NCBI GenBank assembly: GCA_024635815.1
Contig: JAGXIG010000075.1
Location: 1 to 8,060 of the forward strand
DNA from: Salegentibacter sp.
GTDB lineage: Bacteria > Bacteroidota > Bacteroidia > Flavobacteriales > Flavobacteriaceae
Length of the DNA stretch: 8,060 nucleotides
Reading direction: 5' to 3'
The notes below the pieces were generated by a model that saw only the letters and a list, made by a program, of their open reading frames with translations, did no database searches and had not been told where the DNA came from. A program made the translations under genes and the position numbers. Shown one piece after another: positions 5,370 through 8,060 of this stretch. Numbering within the stretch: the first letter of the stretch is position 1; each line of letters starts with the position of its first letter.

Positions 5370-8042
5370 ATGAAAAAAGTATTTAAAATAATTGGTATTG
5401 TATTGCTCGTGATTGTGGTGATACTTGTTGCCGCCCCGTTTTTGTTTGAATCGCAAATAAAGGATTATGTGCGCAAAACCGCTAATGAGAGCGTGAATGC
5501 GCAGGTAGAATTCCGTGATATCAGTCTTAGCTTTTTCAGGAGTTTTCCTCAGGCTACGGTGGTTATTGAAAATTTCAGTGTAATAAATAACGAGCCATTT
5601 AAAGGTGATACACTTGCCGTTGGTGAAGAATTACAACTGGAAATGTCTATTAAAGAATTATTCAAAGGTGCAGATGAGCCTAAAGTTCTGGACGATATTA
5701 AGATCAATAATACTTTCCTGAATATTAGAGTTGATTCCCTGGGAAATGCCAATTACGATATCGCAATTGAAGATACTACTACTGTTACCGATTCGGCTTC
5801 CACAGGGTTTAGTTTCGATTTAAAGCATTACGAGATCAATAATTCCCGTGTAAAATATTTAGATGAAGGTCAGAAACTTTTACTGGATGTAGAAGAATTA
5901 AACCACCAGGGAACCGGTGACTTTTCTTTAGCTGAAAGCGAACTGGATACTGAATCTACTGCGCTGGTTTCTTTAGATTACGACGGGGTAAATTACCTAA
6001 ACCGAAACAATGTTTCCCTTGATGCGGTAATTCAAATGGATTTGGAGAATATGCGTTATACATTCCTTGAAAATGAAGCAATGGTAAATCAGTTGCCACT
6101 TACTTTTGAAGGTTATGTGCAGGTAAATGAAGATAATAATGAGATCGATTTAAGTTTCCAAACGCCTTCTTCAGACTTTAAAAACTTCCTGGCGGTTATG
6201 CCTGCTACCTATGCTAAAAACATTGAAAACGTTGAGACCAATGGCGATTTCATCGTAAACGGAAGAATACAGGGAATTATTGATGAAACCTATATACCAA
6301 AAATGGATATCGAGGTAAGTTCCAATAACGCCTCTTTTAAATATCCCGATCTACCTAAAAGTGTAGAAGACATTAATATCGATCTTCAGATTTTAAATGA
6401 AACCGGAATTTTAGGGGACACCTATCTTACATTTGATAATGTGACTTTCAGTATAGATCAGGACAAGTTTGCGACCAACGGAAGCGTAAAAAACCTGATG
6501 GGAAATATGCTGGTAGATATGGCACTTAAGGGAACACTAAATTTAACGAACCTTGAACAGGCTTATCCACTAGAACTGGAGCAAGACCTCAACGGAATCC
6601 TAACCGCCGATGTCACTACGCAATTTGATATGAATTCTATTGAAAAGGAGCAATATCAAAATGTGAAAAGCAGCGGTACGGCCAGTATTAGAAATTTCAG
6701 CTATAAATCGCCTGAAATTCCTAACGAGGTAAAGATCGCTAATGCTACAATGAATTTTAACCAGGGTAACGTGCGCGTGCCCGAATTAAAACTTACTACC
6801 GGTCAAACCGATATTACGGCTTCGGGAAATATAGAAAACCTGATGGGCTTCTTGTTTACCGAACAGAATTTAAAAGGAAGCTTTAATGTGAATTCTAATG
6901 TTTTTGCCATCAACGATTTTATGATCGCTAAAAGTGAAACCGATTCAGAAGAAACTCCCGGAGAAATTTCTACTCCGGGAACCAACGAAGCGGTAAAAAT
7001 CCCTTCATTTTTAGATACTGAACTCGCGTTTAATGTAAACACAGTAATCTATGATAATCTGGAACTTAAAGACGCTAAGGGAACTATTATTTTACGCGAT
7101 GAAACCGCCACTTTACAAAACATCACAACCAATATTTTTGGCGGAAATATCGCCCTGGCAGGAAATATTTCTACCAAAGGAGCAACGCCAACTTTTGACA
7201 TGGACCTGGCGCTAAACGCGCTAAACATCGCCGAATCTTTTAATGGATTAGAGATGCTCCAGGGCCTCGCACCGGTAGCCCAGGCTTTACAGGGTAAATT
7301 GCAGACCAGCCTTAAGTTAAACGGAAATTTAAATAACGATCTTACTCCCCAGCTCTCTACCCTTGCCGGTAATGCGCTTGCAGAAATTCTTACGGCAGAA
7401 GTAAATCCTGAGAAACTGGCTTTACTTTCGCGTTTAGACGAGCAATTGGAATTTATAAATTTAAAGGATATTGATCTGGATAAACTTAAAACCCGTTTAA
7501 CCTTTAATGACGGAATGGTGCAAATTGAACCTTTCAATTTTGATGTAAAAGGCGTAAATGTTGAAGTTTCCGGGGGCCACGGCTTTGATATGAATATGAA
7601 TTATAACCTGAATCTGGATGTTCCCGCAAGAATGCTGGGCAGCCAGGTTGGCAATGCGCTTAGCCGATTAAGTGGAGATGAACTTCAAAATATGACGGTG
7701 GCGTTGCCTATAGGTTTAAAAGGAACCTTCCAAAGTCCGCAGATCAATATAAATATGGAGCAGGCTGTTAGCAATCTTACCCAGAAAATTGTTGCAAAAC
7801 AAAAAGAAAACCTACAGGAGCGCGGTCAGGATGCAATTAGAGATATTATTAATAAGCAAACCGGGCGAAACCAACAGCAGGAAACCGATACTACCGCGGT
7901 AGAAGATTCTACGCAAACCGAAACTCCAAAAACTGACCAGACTCCCAAAACTCAGGAAGAGGAAGTAAAAGATGCTGCGAGAAATATTTTAGGTGGCATT
8001 TTGAAAAACAGAACTCAGAAAAAAGATACCACCGGCAATTAA
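5370..8042 (+). CDS. AsmA-like inner-membrane-anchored periplasmic protein
   Basis: An 890-residue AsmA-superfamily protein. Residues 5-27 form one membrane anchor (IIGIVLLVIVVILVAAPFLF) after MKKVFK, leaving the rest in the periplasm. The N-terminal AsmA module (about 30-130) includes FFRSFPQATVVIENFSV and SIKELFKG. The middle is built of beta-rich repeats with Gly-Asn turns (GSVKNLMGN at 371, GNIENLMGF at 486, GNISTKGAT at 598). An AsmA C-terminal module spans roughly 630-800 (e.g. LQGKLQTSLKLNGNLN, GLKGTFQSPQINI). The tail (~806-890) is two Lys-rich helical pieces around a Thr/Gln/Glu/Pro-rich linker, and a second acidic, Pro-containing linker sits near 521-541. AsmA-type proteins are tied to envelope integrity and, for larger relatives such as TamB and YhdP, to phospholipid transfer; a similar role here is inference. 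ATG 5370 lies 45 bases after the transporter stop with no clear promoter, so co-transcription is likely. Only 18 bases follow the stop, with no terminator visible. Confidence 0.88.
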   Translation: MKKVFKIIGIVLLVIVVILVAAPFLFESQIKDYVRKTANESVNAQVEFRDISLSFFRSFPQATVVIENFSVINNEPFKGDTLAVGEELQLEMSIKELFKGADEPKVLDDIKINNTFLNIRVDSLGNANYDIAIEDTTTVTDSASTGFSFDLKHYEINNSRVKYLDEGQKLLLDVEELNHQGTGDFSLAESELDTESTALVSLDYDGVNYLNRNNVSLDAVIQMDLENMRYTFLENEAMVNQLPLTFEGYVQVNEDNNEIDLSFQTPSSDFKNFLAVMPATYAKNIENVETNGDFIVNGRIQGIIDETYIPKMDIEVSSNNASFKYPDLPKSVEDINIDLQILNETGILGDTYLTFDNVTFSIDQDKFATNGSVKNLMGNMLVDMALKGTLNLTNLEQAYPLELEQDLNGILTADVTTQFDMNSIEKEQYQNVKSSGTASIRNFSYKSPEIPNEVKIANATMNFNQGNVRVPELKLTTGQTDITASGNIENLMGFLFTEQNLKGSFNVNSNVFAINDFMIAKSETDSEETPGEISTPGTNEAVKIPSFLDTELAFNVNTVIYDNLELKDAKGTIILRDETATLQNITTNIFGGNIALAGNISTKGATPTFDMDLALNALNIAESFNGLEMLQGLAPVAQALQGKLQTSLKLNGNLNNDLTPQLSTLAGNALAEILTAEVNPEKLALLSRLDEQLEFINLKDIDLDKLKTRLTFNDGMVQIEPFNFDVKGVNVEVSGGHGFDMNMNYNLNLDVPARMLGSQVGNALSRLSGDELQNMTVALPIGLKGTFQSPQININMEQAVSNLTQKIVAKQKENLQERGQDAIRDIINKQTGRNQQQETDTTAVEDSTQTETPKTDQTPKTQEEEVKDAARNILGGILKNRTQKKDTTGN

Positions 8043-8060
8043 AAATTAAACCCTCAAAGA

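Noticed and set aside
7049..7537. Minus-strand open frame of 162 codons inside the AsmA-like gene
   Set aside because: Antisense shadow rich in Ser/Phe/Lys with no motif. The plus-strand frame is continuous and recognisable. Shorter antisense frames at 5549-5752 and 6803-7042 are rejected for the same reason.
1..8060. CRISPR arrays, insertion sequences, tRNA or rRNA genes
   Set aside because: No regularly spaced direct repeats, no transposase or terminal inverted repeats, and no cloverleaf or rRNA-like stretch was seen on either strand.

Overview
The window looks like chromosomal DNA from a marine or soil Flavobacteriaceae-type member of the Bacteroidota. The support is indirect: AT-rich DNA, genes without Shine-Dalgarno sites, several matches to the Bacteroidota -7 promoter box TAnnTTTG, signal peptides ending in -AQ, and a fused HPPK/deoxynucleoside kinase gene that I recall as a Bacteroidota arrangement. 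No species can be named from this.

Layout. Positions 1-1787 (minus) hold the first 595 residues of a secreted tricorn-type S41 protease homologue, cut by the window edge before its catalytic half. Upstream of it on the same strand is a small secreted protein of unknown function (1911-2345, minus), and a strong hairpin terminator (1848-1891) lies between the two. A 362-base divergent intergenic region (2346-2707) follows, with two candidate promoters for a SpoU/TrmH-family RNA methyltransferase (2708-3274, plus). That gene converges on the fused folK/deoxynucleoside kinase gene (3390-4520, minus), with a palindromic terminator between them. A 105-base divergent spacer separates folK/dNK from a YhhQ-family queuosine-precursor transporter (4626-5324, plus). 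45 bases later comes a large AsmA-like protein (5370-8042, plus), probably in the same transcript.

How the genes fit together. Most are housekeeping or cell-envelope genes. Three touch nucleotide or tRNA chemistry: the RNA 2'-O-methyltransferase, the folate/deoxynucleotide-salvage fusion, and the deazapurine transporter feeding queuosine in tRNA. The tricorn homologue and the small secreted protein act beyond the inner membrane. The AsmA-like protein is probably an inner-membrane-anchored periplasmic protein involved in envelope or lipid homeostasis. I see no mobile element, CRISPR array, tRNA or rRNA, and no convincing new multi-gene system. The points most worth a second look are the two-enzyme fusion, the paired TTG starts of the divergent genes at 4520 and 4626, and the ~113-residue internal repeats of the AsmA-like protein.
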